A stretch of DNA of 64,000 nucleotides from Misgurnus anguillicaudatus (lineage: Eukaryota > Chordata > Actinopteri > Cypriniformes > Cobitidae), in assembly GCF_027580225.2 (NCBI RefSeq), contig NC_073348.2, positions 29,979,001-30,043,000 on the forward strand, in the 5' to 3' direction. The stretch's first letter is position 1; every line of letters starts with the position of its first letter. The translations under genes and the position numbers were made by a program. Under the pieces are notes generated by a model. That model did not search any database. It saw only the letters and a list, made by a program, of their open reading frames with translations, and was not told where the DNA came from. Positions 22,627 through 35,254 of this stretch are shown here, piece after piece.

Positions 22627-25302
22627 TGCTGTGAGTTCTTTATAGGATGTAGGCTGTGTGGTGGACGCATCGTGGACTCACGGACTGGGTTTGCTGTGTG
22701 TTGATTTTCCTTTCCATGTTAACACACTGCCTGCAGAATACGCGCGTATCAGATGCGGTCCAACCACACAGCAACCGCGGCCTCGCGACAGAATAGAAGT
22801 GAAGCAAATTTTTTTCCGTAGCAGTCACGCAACATACCCGCTCCACGTCCGCCACGCAGGCAGTGTGGCCCGGCATCTAACGCTTCGGTTGATAGCGGCA
22901 GCTGTACAGGAATTTTAAATTTGAGTGTTGAGCGATCGCATTGGAGCGGGATGAAATTGTAGGTGAGCTGGGAGTGGAATTGAGGTCTGGTGCGACTTTA
23001 AGCGGTGAAGCGGGGCTAGCGAACACCCACGTGAGCGGGTAGCGGACATTCTCACCGTTCAGCTCTGCTCACATGCTCTGCTTGGCATTGAACATTTAGC
23101 TTTATAATTTTGCAGGCATTATTTATGCTCTAACAGGAACATTACACACCAACTAAAGTTTAAAAAAGGATCACGAAAAATGGCTGCTTTTAATAAAAAC
23201 CCCACCCCTAACTCTGCCCCTAAACCCAACGTGACTGGGGTGAAATCAGATCGTACAAAAACCTATGGGTAAGATCGTACAAATTCATACGAATTAACCA
23301 CTTGGTCAAATATGTACAAATTGCCATGAGATTGTGTTGGAACTACGGTGGCCAAGTCTCACTGGAATCCACCTCCTTGTATTGATTTCGACTTATTTGC
23401 CCTTTAACTTGCATTTGTTTTTCTAACTTGTGAAGCTCTATAATCCTTGAATTAGTGTAGGATGCGGATGTTTGTTTTCAATGAACACTGTCAGCAAATG
23501 TTAAGGCTGCACGCGTAACTTTTTTAATTGCTGTAGTGTATTTATGAGTTACAAAGCCTGAGCTCACAGCACGCCAGATTAGTAATCCTTTTAGTCATGC
23601 AGATAATATCATACTACAGTAGGCAGAGAAAGCAGCTAATTCAATCAACATTTCTGTGAAGTCTAAAGAGATAGTCGTCTTTAATGATACGTGCTCGGCT
23701 TCAGTTTCACTCAGAAAATATGCTGCAATGTTACACCTTTCTTGGGCTATTTGTGCGTATTCTCACAGTTGTTTGAATGCATAAGCTTCTGTGAGTAATT
23801 GTGAAAGCACACCATGCGTGGTGTGATAAATGTTGTTGTGTTGTGGAGAAACATTTAGCATGGCAGCACCGCAGGAGTCCTCTGACTAGCGTTGAGGCAT
23901 GTGCAGAAAAAACTCATATAAATTATCCCTCAAGCGTCGGGAGACTTTCGGAATGGGATTTGTACACAGTACTTACACTGTAAAGTTAACCTTAAATTTT
24001 ATTTTTTTCTGTCGTAACTAACGCTAGATAATAACATTGCTTCTGGCTAGCATGTTCTGTTGGTCTTCTGCTCAGCCCTTGTAGCTTTTTTAAATTAACC
24101 TGCTATTTAATGTTTGGTAATACTGAAGAGCCAAGCATTACAGATTATACACGGCCACAGCATCCAAAAGCTTAAGGGTGTTATTGTGCAGAAACTCAAT
24201 GTGCGCCTCAGAAGAAATACCATCACACAGACACCTCCAGGAAATGTATACGCATATTTATATTGCTGTTCTTCAAACCTTTATGTATAATGATTATGTT
24301 TGACAAATATTGTTTTTATAAAAGACATAAAGTTACAGTGATTTTAGATTGATAAGGACTTCCAACTGATCAAAGAGCCGTAGTACATGAAAGAGCTGCG
24401 AGATTCAGAATCAATATCGGACAGGTATTATCAATGTGTATTGCGAATTATCATTACACCCCTACTTGTATGTATAGTGTAAATATCACAAACTGCTTCT
24501 CTCAGCGATATTCCCTGAATAGATTTTTTATGAACATTATTGGTAAAAATAGCATATTTGCTGAATGGCTTCAAATGACCCATTTGGGAAAGATTGTGAA
24601 ACTGTATCATTATTAGCAATGGGCAATTAAAGACAAACGCTTCTCATAAATATGTCAGGACCCATGAAAATGTTAATTTCATTTATTGGTGTCTATACAG
24701 CAGGCGTACACAACTGAGCCTTTGCTCAGTGGGAGTCAACCATCCCGCCGGACCTGTACATTAGCCTTTTGCATTTCCATCAAACAGCCTGCCTGTTGGC
24801 ACGCATGAGAAGCGACGCCTGCCAAGTAAACACATTAACAAAATAATTGTGGGTTAATTGTCATGCATGGTGTCACTTTAGGCTGTTGCTGTGAGAGTAT
24901 TGGGCTGAATGAGAGAGAGAGAGAGACAGAGAGAGAGATTGCTGTGCAGGATAGAGTACTACGCGATGTTTAACAGCTTTTTTTGATGGATGAAGAATTA
25001 TTTTTCTCAGTTGAGAAAGGAACAGAGGATGCTGTTGTTGTTATTTTCCTATTTGGTATTTCAGGAAATGGTCTTTTGTCAATACGTCTTGTTCAGCATA
25101 AAATAGTACATGTTAAGCAAAAAAATGTGCAATATGCTAGAAAGTAGGGCTATGCAACATATTTCATATTTACCATGTAATGACAGTAATTTTGCTCAAA
25201 ACACCATGATTACTGTCATTTTAATGTGCTTTTGATTTGGCATAACAGTTCCTAAATAGTGTGCCATTACACTAGTTTCACAACCTTTTGTGTCACGTCG
25301 GA
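22627..25302. other. Unassigned DNA with one dispersed repeat
   Basis: Around 23203-23335 a dispersed cyprinid-type repeat is suggested by CCCACCCCTAACTCTGCCCC and by a repeated GATCGTACAAA word. A GA-rich run lies at 24909-24940. The rest is unassigned. The overlapping frames at 22640-22918 follow a GC-rich patch and have no domain. Confidence 0.4.
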
Positions 25303-25640
25303 CATATTATGCAAATCCGACTTTTTCCTTGTTTAAGTGCTATTATTGGGTCGCCAGTGCTTCTATCAACCTAGAAAATGTGAAAAAACCCAGTAACTTA
25401 GTTTTGGTAAACCATTCTCTGCAAGCATGTGAAACAATAGGTCATTGAAATTTGGCTCCCCTTGTGATGTCAGAAGAGGATTGTACCGCACCAATTTTTT
25501 TACATGCTTGCTGAGAATGGTTTACCAAAACTAAGTTACTGGATTGTTCTTTTTCACATATCTATAGGTTGATAAGCACTGGGGACACAATTATAGCACT
25601 TAAACATGAAAAAAGTCAGATTTTCATGATATGCCCCCTT
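25303..25640. mobile_element. Foldback miniature element
   Basis: Inverted arms of about 130 bp. The left arm has CATATTATGCAAATCCGACT and GGTAAACCATTCTCTGCAAG; the right arm has their reverse complements, ending GATATGCCCCCTTT. No coding sequence. Directly after it, TTTGGGTGAACTATCCCTTTAAG is an isolated end of the TTCACCC-type family. Confidence 0.8.
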
Positions 25641-27973
25641 TAAAGCGATTTAGTTTTGGGTGAACTATCCCTTTAAGACTTTAAGTGACATTCTCTCTAA
25701 GAAGTGTGAATTACGAGCAGGTTTTTAAGGATATGTTCAGGGGATACGTCTCAACTGTGCTGTGACGAGTGCTGCATTATCAGCTCCAAATGGTTCAGCA
25801 TGTCCAGTAATTAAGAGTCTCAATCACCCATTGTATTGGAGCTGTGTTGCATGCAGACGTTAGATGGACAATGGCCTTGTTTCCTTTTTTTTAAATGAAA
25901 CACCCATTGCGGTATTGGGTTTTTCCTTCAAAGCATTTGCAATCATTAATAATTAATCTCTATACTGTAAATGAGCCAAGGCTTTTTAGTGCACATTAGC
26001 AGGGTCTCTCTATGGAAAACACACAAACACCCCAGTATATACATCTATATACCTATTAACCCCCCCCCACACACACACACATATATATATGTATATACTG
26101 TATATATATACGTTTCATCTCTTTCCTATAATAATGCAATTTTGAGTGCTACCATCATTATGCTTGGAATGTTGAGGATCTGAACGGATATCTTTATATA
26201 CTGTTGTTTCCAATGCTCGAGATTTAGCTTGTCTCGCTGTAAAATATCCTTGTTTTTAAAGCATTGTATAAACAAGCAGATGTTGCTGCAAGCAAAACCC
26301 CCCAAAAAGGCAGAATGCCAACCAAACTAGCTGATCACTGTTGTGAGGATGGCATTTTAGTTTAGTTGTCCAGTAGGTTATGCAGATAGTTTTTCACAGC
26401 GTGTGGTTCACTTGGAGCATTTGGCTTCCCATAATTACTTTGGCGTACATATGCAATGGGATATCATTCTGAATTAAACAACCAAATAAAACAAACACTA
26501 AAAGATATAAATATTAATCTGATTACGCTGTCATGTGGTAATGATGTTTGAGAATAAGCATATTCACACTAAAATATTCATTCAACATGGCCTCTCTCCT
26601 CAAACCCATCTGTATGTGCTGCCAGATGGCTATGTGCTACAAGATATTTATATGCAGGATTTTACAAAATTTATTGTTTATTTGAATTTTATCTACATGA
26701 CAGAAGGACACTTTAACGCAGCAGTGGCAATTTTTGTCAAATTATTTTGGCAAAATTATTTTAGATTATTGCACGGTTGGGTTGCATTGAGTCAGACAGT
26801 CTAAATGTAGAGGCACGTAGTTCTGATCCCTAGCAGCTCTCCGGCACACTCGTAGTTTTGGGAAGAAAAGTCAAGAATCAGTGACTGCCACTCACCGGTC
26901 ACAGGGGTGCAGAGGCTTGTCAATAATGAACCTGTGGGTGCATTACGAGTGAGCAGAGAGATGTGGAACTACATCCGATTCAGCTCCGAGTCAGAAAATC
27001 CATTTCGTATAAGTGCTCTCTGGGGGAGAACTCAAAAAAGCAGTCTGTACCTATAGGGCCTTTAATTGAAATTATGTCAGTGAAGAAAGGTCAGATTTGA
27101 GACTTAAATCAAAAGAGGTAATACAGTTTTCGAGGGAACTTTGAGGAGGATTACTGAATTATGCATGCATTTCTTTTTTCTTCTATACTTAAGCTCTATG
27201 GCCTTGATAACTTTCCTCATTTATAGCCAAAGCAGGAAGAGGATCGACTGTTCGTCCGAGTGAAAAAAGCTGCTGTTACTGGGATGAGCTCTGCCCTTTG
27301 CCCTAGCACAGTTGTCATCGCTGTGTGTGTGTGTGTATGTGTGAACCGACACTTCTCTGCTCTGCATTTGACCTTGTGAAAATTGGTGTCCGGGCCCTCA
27401 GGGGCCTTTTCGTCTCAGGTCACCCTTACTGCATATCATCTCTCTCCACTGAATTTGTCACTTGCTGTCTGTCCGCCACAGGCAATTTCTTTACCTCAGG
27501 TCCACCAAATGAACGCTTATGTTATATGATGTTTCTGTGACCGCCTCAAACATTGTGGTCTTTCTCAAAGCATTGCTGTTATTTTCTGAAGTGACATGCG
27601 GTGCCTGTTTAGTATGTATGATATTTATTATCAGATTGTACAGTGTTTGACAGGGTTTAGATAATAAAGTTTGTGTTAACACTTCCCGGCAAAAATGAAT
27701 CACAGGATGTTTTTTCTTAACCAAACAGTGGATAATGTATTTTATAGCATTCTGAAATAAAAATGAAAATGACATTTGAAAAACTTTTTGGACATTATGG
27801 TAACATTTTACAATATGGTTGTATTCGTTAACATTATTTACACTAATTCAATAACATAATCAATATTTAAAAATGTTATTTATTGTAAAATGAACTAACA
27901 TGAACAATTGTTCTGGCCTTTAATAACAATAAAAAGAAAATGCAAGGATGCTAAGATAAACACTAAAAAGCTA
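25641..27973. other. Unassigned DNA
   Basis: Includes the CA/TA array at 26061-26111. At about 27790-27895 there is an ACATTATTTACACTAATTCA-like repeat, also seen at 36705-36860. No exon is recognised; the frames at 26535-26804 and 27325-27540 have no domain. Confidence 0.4.
26061..26111. repeat. Poly-C/(CA)n/(TA)n array
   Basis: A C run is followed by CA repeats and then TA repeats with a short interruption. Confidence 0.9.
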
Positions 27974-29389
27974 CAGCGGGGAAAATAAGTATTTGACACA
28001 TCAGCATTTTTATCAGTAAGGGGATTTCTAAGTGGGCTATTGACACAAAATATCCACCAGATGTAGCCATCAATCCAAATATTGAATTCATGCAAATAAA
28101 TCAGAACATTTAAGTATACAAGTTGAGTCATAATAAATAAAGTGAAATGACAAAGGGAATAAGTATTGAACACGTGACGAGAACAAGGTGCAAAATGGCA
28201 TAGAAAGCCAGATCATCACCTGAAATCTGTCAGTTTTGAGAGAGGAACCCTGACCCCTATCAGTACTAAATGATATCAGCTGCTTTAGTCCTAATTGATG
28301 GCCTTCTCATTACCCAGGAGGCACACAGGAAAGACTTCATGATGGGTAAAAGCAAAGAACCCTCTCAAAATCTTCATAACCTTATCGTTGAATGGGGGAA
28401 TGGTTATAGGCGCATTTCTAGAATGCTGAATGTTCCTGTGAGCACTGTGCGGGGCATTTTCCAGAAATGGAAAGAGCATCACTTCACCATAAACCAGCCC
28501 ACGATCAGGTGCTCCACGTAAGATCCCTCTCTGAGGAGTCTAAAGAATAATCAGGAGAGTTTTCCAAGAGCCAAGAACCACTCGGGCAGAACTTTAGGAA
28601 GACCTTACATCAGCAAGTACTGTTGTTTCCAAGAAAACTGTAAGCAATGCACTGAACCGTCATGGCATCCATGCACGCTCACTACGCAAGACTCCATTGC
28701 TGAACAAAAAGCATATTGAGGCTTTGTTAAAGTTTGCGAAAGAGCATTTGGAGAAGCCTGTGGATTGTTGGGAGACTATAGTATGGTCAGCTGAAAGCAA
28801 AATTGAACTTTTTGGCAGTTTTGGCAGTCATTCTACACACCATGTTTGGAGAAGAAATGGCACTGCCAACCACCCCAAGAACACCACACCAACAGTTAAG
28901 TTTGGGGGTGAAAGCATCATGGTTTGGGGCTCCTTTTCAGCAAGGGTACTGGCAGACTTTATTGAAGGCAGGATAAAAATCTGCTGCCATCTACCAGAAA
29001 GCTGTAAATGAAAAGAAGGTGGACATTTCAGCAAGACAATGATCCCAAACACAGGGCCAAGGAAACAATGAAGTGGTTTCAAAGAAAGAAAATCAAGTTA
29101 CTTGAATGGCCCAGTCAATCACCTGACCTAAATTCCATAGAAAATCTATGAAGAGAACTAAAGATCAAAGTTCATAAAATAGGCCCAAGGAACCTTCAAG
29201 GTTTAAAGACCATTTGTGTGGAAGAATGGGCAAGAATCACTCCTGTAGGGCTGCAACGATTCGTCGACGTTGTCGACAAAAATCGATAATAGAAATAGTC
29301 GACAATGAATTTTTATTGTCGACGTTGTCGCCAGACATGTTTTTTTTTTTCGACCGAGTGAGATCTCTTCAGTACAATCTCTGCCGAGA

Positions 29390-29550
29390 GTCGCACATGC
29401 GCATTTTAGCCTGGATACGGCGAATAAAAAGATTACCTGCATGGTTTTCAGAGCAGTCTTTGCATTTCACGGCAGCACCTCGGTCATGCACGAACATTTA
29501 AAGAGAAAGCACGTCGGACAGTTGAATGAAACAGAGTTTGACTCGTCTCG
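29390..29550 (+). pseudogene. Degenerate BED-finger exon
   Basis: The frame reads AHFSLDTANKKITCMVFRAV, then FAFHGSTSVMHEHLKRKHVG. It ends at a donor CTCG|GTAAGA. The spacing around the first cysteine and the HEHLKRKH end matches BED zinc fingers, but the second cysteine of the CxxC pair is lost (TCMVFR). It is presumably the first coding exon of the ancestral transposase. No later exon is recognisable in the element. Confidence 0.6.
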
Positions 29551-30487
29551 GTAAGATTTAAATAACATGGAAGCCAATACGTTTTGTTTTGGATGTACAT
29601 TGTACATTTTATATGCGTATTTTCGCGTTAAAATAAATAAATAAAGGATTTAACGTTATGCCCGACTGTGCCTGACAAAATTTTAAATTAAATGCATGCC
29701 GTCTGAAGAGAGCCACGGACGCCTTTCTGCAAAAGAAGCAGACGTGCACCCCACAACAGGCGAATGCCCTCACTGAGTATATATGAAGAGCTCTTTTCCA
29801 AAACGCGATAAACACCATTTTTTTAAAAAATGAGTTTGTCATGGCATTTGGCTGTGTACTGAACCTATTCACGGCTCCATGAACGTTTCATGCCAAATCA
29901 CTACATTTCCTTGTTAAAATGTAGGTACAAGATGCCGTTCTTTTCCAAAACGCGATAAGCGCCGAGTCTATTTTTAGCCTAAACGCGATTTATCCTCTCG
30001 ACCAATCAGAACTCGATGAGCGTTCTACGCAATCCAATGGCGGCACTCTGAACAGAGGTTTGTTTATGTTCATTCATTACTCAAAATGAGGATTAATGTC
30101 ATGTTAATACATCATCCGGAGAAGGTACCCGTTTGCAAGGCGATCTTTATCAAAGTGTTTGGTATGTACAACTTTCGTTTCAGAACTGGCTCGTTTAATA
30201 CCGTTTTGTACGTTTGCGATAAAGTTTAATTCCTGTGAAGAAGCCTGCTAACGTAACATGAAAAGTACTGAATAGTTCGACAGCCTGCTGATAGACAGAC
30301 TGGCGTTTGATACATTGATCAATGTCGTGCAAAAGTACAAATGTGGCTAGTGACCAATGCAGGGACATCTGTAAAGTTGTGCTTTTTGGATTGGACATTA
30401 TGAGCGCGTTGTTACATGGTATGTCATTGAGAACAGAACGAGGGGAGCTCGCTGTGTGTGCGTGTGAGGTTAATACAAACTGTGTGT

Positions 30488-30491
<4 letters not shown>

Positions 30492-30557
<66 letters not shown>
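30492..30557. repeat. (GA)33 microsatellite
   Basis: 66 bp of uninterrupted GA inside the outer hAT. Confidence 0.98.
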
Positions 30558-30559
<2 letters not shown>

Positions 30560-31255
30560 TGAAATATATTAAGCAAAAGAGGGCTTAATATAACGCCCTG
30601 CTAAGGAGAAAACTGAAATGGTGGAGGGAGTAATAATAGCAAGTTAGTTATGTGTAATTCTGTTTATTTCATACTGGCTCCAATGTATATCACAATCTGA
30701 ATAATTTACTTATTCATTTATAGTAGAGTCCCTGAGTATATGTTGGATGTTCTGTTATTTGTTTTTTTTTTGTTTTTTTTTTAAAGAAAAAACATCAATT
30801 TATGGAAAAAAATTATGGATTTATAGCGTTTTGAAAAAAAAATAAAATTATCTTTGAATTTATAATCAACAATATTGTCGTTTGATTTAATAATCATTAT
30901 TCAACATGTTCAGATTGAGCAAAAAAACAATTATAACAGAATAAATTGAATATTCACAAAATGTGTGGGTCTGGGTAAAAAATTTACTTTTTCTGAAAAC
31001 TATTGAAATGGATTTATAGCGTTTTGGAAAAGAGCTCTTCATATATATAACTCTGTTTTTTTTCAGAAAGCTCGTTTTTTGGTTGTACATTCAAATTAAT
31101 ATCAATTCAACTGCGGTTGGTTTGTTTTTTTTCAGAAAGCTCGTTTTTTGGTTGTACATTCAAATTAATATCAATTCAACTGCGGTTGGTTTGTTTTGAT
31201 TTAAACCTTCAAAACTTAAAAAATACAGCATATATATATTTATATATATAAATAT

Positions 31256-32259
31256 TAGGGCTGTCAAAATAAACGCGTTAATGCAAATTCATTTTAACGG
31301 CACTAATTTTATTAACGCGCGATTAACGCAACACGCAATTTCTGTTTGACCCACAGCTGGATGAATTGAGAAGCAGCAAGTAACCGGCGCAGTCTAGATG
31401 AGTCGGAGCTTTTCATAAAAATAAGAACATTAAGCTCTCGTCTAGCGAATCCAATGCTCTAAATGGTCATTAAACATCTAAAATTATCTTTATCTGCACG
31501 TTTCCTGAGAGGTGTACCGTCCCAAATCCATATAAAGCAAAGATGCGTCTTCTTTCACTTTTTAGTTTCGTTTTTAAAGCATGCAGAAATGATAGAAAAT
31601 TGCAGGACTTGCTTGATGTTAAAATAATTATTAAGAGAGATAAAGTTCAGGACCTGATTGATGTTAAAAGAGTTATTAAGAGTGACAAGGCTCAAAAGCG
31701 ATGTCTGACGCAGACGTCTGAAGCGCATGCACACAAACATGCGAGTGCGCGACCCAGACATATATAGACATCTTACACAAAATTACAGTTTTAAAAATAT
31801 CTGTTTTGACAAGAATTCACGCAGGTATGACCTATAATCTGTTATATCTGAAGTGAATGTTTGGTTAACTGTTAAGGAAAAGTATCTGTTGTTTCATTAT
31901 ATTAAACCCTTGCATTAGCCTACAGGATCTTAAAGCGGTCTGTCTCAATGTCAAAATTAAACCATAAAAGAAAAACATATATGTAACATATATTGATATT
32001 GTTTTTGCTCTGCGTAAACAGGTGTAGTTATGTCATGCTTTATCAGATTCCAACAATTGTTCCAATGGTTTTGAAGTTTTTTAATAGAGAATGTTAAAAT
32101 ATATAATGACAAATTTTTGAAAAACAGGCTGTTGTAGACATACATTTTCATATAGCATATATATTGACCAAATCCATGCTGATTAGAGCATTAAAAACTT
32201 GAAAAGTGTTACATTTAGGTAAATTTAGAACAGGTAAAAATAATTTATTGACAGCCCCA
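31256..32259. mobile_element. Inner hAT element, 1004 bp, TSD ATAAATAT
   Basis: The ends TAGGGCTGTCAA and TTGACAGCCCCA (one mismatch) are inverted. The perfect duplication ATAAATAT lies at 31248-31255 and 32260-32267. It contains two tandem units of an AACTCTTTTAACATCAA-type word near 31610-31690. No transposase is encoded. The older copy at 5885-7440 belongs to the same family. Confidence 0.93.
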
Positions 32260-33022
32260 ATAAATATATATTAAAATAGCTGAAATACATAACTTCGTTT
32301 TGGTAAAATCATAGTAGCTGCAATTATTAAAAATGTAAAACTTGTTTTCATTAAATGTAAAAAAATGTTCATTGAACTACCCCCTTCTTTCTTGTTTACT
32401 ATCATTTTCCACAGAATTAAAGCAATCTCATGCTAAATTTTAGAAAAAAATAATTATTATACGATTAGTCGACTAATCGTTTCAATAGTCGGTGACTAGT
32501 CGACTATTAAAATAGTCGTTAGTTGCAGCCCTACACTCCTGAGCAATGTAGACGACTGGTCTTTCCATACAAGAGGCGTCTATTCTCTGTGTCATTTCAC
32601 TTTATTTATTATGACTCAACTTGTACACTTAAATGTTCTGATTTCTTTGTATGAATTCAATATTTGGCTTGATGGCTACATCTGGTGGAAATTTTGTGTC
32701 AATAGCCCACTTAGAAATCCTTTTACTGATAAAAAATACTGATATGTCAAATACTTATTTTCCCCGCTGTATATTGGTTATAGTGTATTGGTCACAGACA
32801 TCAAATGCGTCTGACATGTTTCACAGTATCAGGATCTTATTTTTCGGTTCAGTCATTTTATTTATATATTTGTACTTATGCACTATAATGGCAACGAAAA
32901 GGTTATTATTTGGTAATTGAAATGCCTTATTTTCACTAATGTCACTTTAGTCATTTTACATATATACATTGCAATTAAATACATTGCAAACGATGAAATG
33001 TAAAAATGAAGACTGACACATA

Positions 33023-34624
33023 CAGTTGAAAGAAAATGTATGTGAACCCTTTGGGCTTACTTGGATTTCTTCATAAATTGGTCATAAAATTGTGTTCTGA
33101 TCTTCATCTCAATAGAGAAATACAACAATAGAGAAACACAGTATGCTTAAACTAATACCGCACAAACATTATATGTTTTCATGTTTTTATTAAACACAAC
33201 ATGTAAACATTCATAGTGCAGGGTGGAAAAAGTATGTGAAACCCTAGGCTAATGACTTCTCCAAGAGCTAATTGGAGCTAGGAGTCAGCCAACCTGGAGT
33301 CCAATCAATGTGATGAGATTGGATGTGTTGATTAAAGCTGCCCTGTCCAATAAAAAACACACACCAGTTTTGAGTTTGCTGTTCTGAAGAAGCATTGTCT
33401 GATGTGAACCATGCCTCGCACAAGTTGTTGACTTACATAAAGCGGGAAAGGGCTACAAAAGTATATCTAAAAGCCTTGATGTCCATGTGTCAATGGTAAG
33501 ACAGATTGTCCACAAATGGAGAAAGTTCAGCACTGTTGCTACACTCCCTAGGCGTGGTCGTCCTGTAAAGATGACTGCAAGAGCACAGCGCAGAATGCTC
33601 AATAAGGTGAAGAATCCTAGAGTGTCAGCTAAAGACTTACAGAAATCTTTGGCACATGCTAACATTTTTGTTGACAAATCTACAATAAGGATAACATTAA
33701 ACAAGAATGGTCTTCATGGGAGGACACCACGGATAAGCCACTGCTGTCCAAAAAAAAAAAAACATTGCAGCACGTTTGAAGTTTGCAAAAGAGCACCTGG
33801 ATGTTCCACAGCACTACTGGCAAAACATTCTGTGGACAGATGAAACCAAAATTGAGTTGTTTGGAAAGAACACACAACGCTATGTGTGGAGAACAAAAGG
33901 CACAGCACACCAACATCAAAACCTCATCCCAACTGTGAAATATGGTGGAGGGGGCATCATGGTTTGGGGATGCTTTGCTGCCTCAGGCCCTGGACGGATT
34001 ACTGTCATCCATGGAAAAATGAATTCCAAAGTTTATCAAGACATTTTGCAGGAAAACTTAAGACCATCTGTCCGCCAACTGAAGCTTAACAGAGGCTGGA
34101 CGATGCAACAGGACAACGACCCAAAGCATAGAAGTAAATCAACAACAGAATGGCTTCAACAGAAGAAAATACGCCTTCTGGAGTGACCCAGTCAGAGTCC
34201 TGACCTCAACCCGATTGAGATGCTGTGGCATGACCTCAAGAGAGCGATTCACACCAGACATCCCAAGAATATTGCTGAACTGAAACACTTTTGTAAAGAG
34301 GAATGGTCCAACATTTCTCCTGACCGTTGTGCAGCTCTGATCTGCAACTATAGGAAACGTTTGGTTGAGGTTATTGCTGCCAAAGGAGGGTCAACCAGTT
34401 ATTAAACCCAAAGGTTCACATACTTTTTCCACCCTGCACTATGAATGTTTACATGTTATGTTGAATAAAAACATGAAAACGTATAATGCTTGTGCGGTAT
34501 TAGTTTAAGCAGACTGTGTTTCTCTATAGTTGTGACTTAGATGAAGATCAGAACACATTTTATGACCAATTTATGAAGAAATGCAAGTAAGCTTGAAGGG
34601 TTCACATACTTTTTCTTTCAACTG
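33023..34624 (+). mobile_element. Tc1-like element, 1602 bp, intact ends
   Basis: CAGTTGAAAGAAA and TTTCTTTCAACTG are inverted ends between TA dinucleotides (33021-33022 and 34625-34626). A second, inner repeat (TGCAGGGTGGAAAAAGTATG near 33218) and its inverse near 34430 give the inverted/direct-repeat layout typical of Tc1-like elements such as Sleeping Beauty relatives. The transposase is broken. Confidence 0.97.
33411..34405 (+). pseudogene. Tc1-like transposase, nearly complete but broken
   Basis: ATG 33411 starts MPRTSC, with a stop at codon 7. After a shift the DNA-binding region is visible from 33487 ([20 protein letters not shown] and the GRPVK AT-hook-like motif). A run of about 13 A at 33751-33763 shifts the frame. 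The catalytic part then reads LWTDETKIELFG (first Asp) and MQQDNDPKH (second Asp). A TGA replaces an expected Trp codon at 34184. The third motif, NPIEMLW with the Glu, follows, and the protein ends at 34405 with GGSTSY. All three DDE residues are still visible. The length without breaks is about 330 residues, normal for the family. Confidence 0.93.
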
Positions 34625-34626
34625 TA

Positions 34627-35254
34627 TAAGAGGACGCTGTGATGAATGTGACTGAAACATTCTAGTTGTATTCAGATCCAATACTCACAAGGGACCAAAG
34701 TTTGAATGTGATCCATGGTTGTTTCACAATCATCTTCTGTGCACTTTAAGGACTTCTCTTAAAAATCGTCCTTGCGATTCTGCCAACAAAGCGGTATTTC
34801 TAAATGGCCTGAGGCCGGGATTAAGGGGATTTCAAGGGAAAGCATTTTATACATATAAAACGTGCATTAAGCATTTGGTTAATATCATTATTTCATTTTT
34901 TTACAGAGGTAGCATTTAGCAGCATTATCTGACTTCTTTATATTTTGTTTTATGTCAGAAGCAAGTTACTTGGAATTAAGTAAACACTGTTGAAATATGA
35001 TAATGTATTCTGAGTAACATACTGAAATATAAATGAAGAAACAAAAGACACTTATTTGCCTTTTCACCTAGTGTAATTAAACCAAAACAGATTAGTAGAG
35101 TTTGAAGGAGACTCCATTTCTCAAGGGTTCTGTTCATTGTTTTTAATGCTGTTTAATATGAGCCCCTATAGAAAAGAAATTAGCAGCGACTTAAAGACAA
35201 GACCTAATTTAAAGCGACGATATAAACACACTTTTTGAAGTCCGTGAAAGAGAC
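34627..35254. other. Unassigned DNA
   Basis: No repeat end or exon recognised. Confidence 0.4.

Larger units (their letters stand above)
29246..32533. mobile_element. hAT element, 3288 bp, TSD CACTCCTG
   Basis: TAGGGCTGCAAC and GTTGCAGCCCTA are perfect inverted ends. The 8-bp duplication CACTCCTG is perfect (29238-29245 and 32534-32541). Sub-terminal GTCGAC words recur at both ends. It contains a BED-like exon, a long GA array and a second hAT at 31256-32259. Without that inner element it is about 2.3 kb and lacks a transposase core. Confidence 0.97.
28342..32610 (+). pseudogene. Tc1-like transposase, broken
   Basis: ATG 28342 begins MGKSKEPS and runs through a helix-turn-helix (YRRISRMLNVPVSTVRGIF). 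The frame then shifts near 28500. It resumes at 28697 as HIEALLKFAKEHLEKPVDCW. The first catalytic aspartate position reads WSAESKIELFG, with alanine in place of aspartate. A further shift near 29000 leads to FQQDNDPKH, the second aspartate motif. The third motif is altered to LNSIENL followed by a stop. The hAT at 29246-32533 interrupts the C-terminus after EEWARITP; the tail resumes at 32542. At least one catalytic loss, two frameshifts, one stop and one insertion make it inactive. Confidence 0.9.
27974..32769 (+). mobile_element. Tc1-like element split by a hAT
   Basis: Ends CAGCGGGGAAAATAAGTATT and its exact inverted counterpart are flanked by TA (27972-27973 and 32770-32771). Without the inserted hAT and its duplicated 8 bp the element is about 1.5 kb, the usual size for Tc1-like elements. 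Inner copies of the end repeat are visible (TAAGTATTGAACACG near 28160). Confidence 0.95.

Noticed and set aside
22640..22918. Overlapping frames in a GC-rich patch
   Set aside because: Open frames are expected in GC-rich sequence. No domain or splice context was found.
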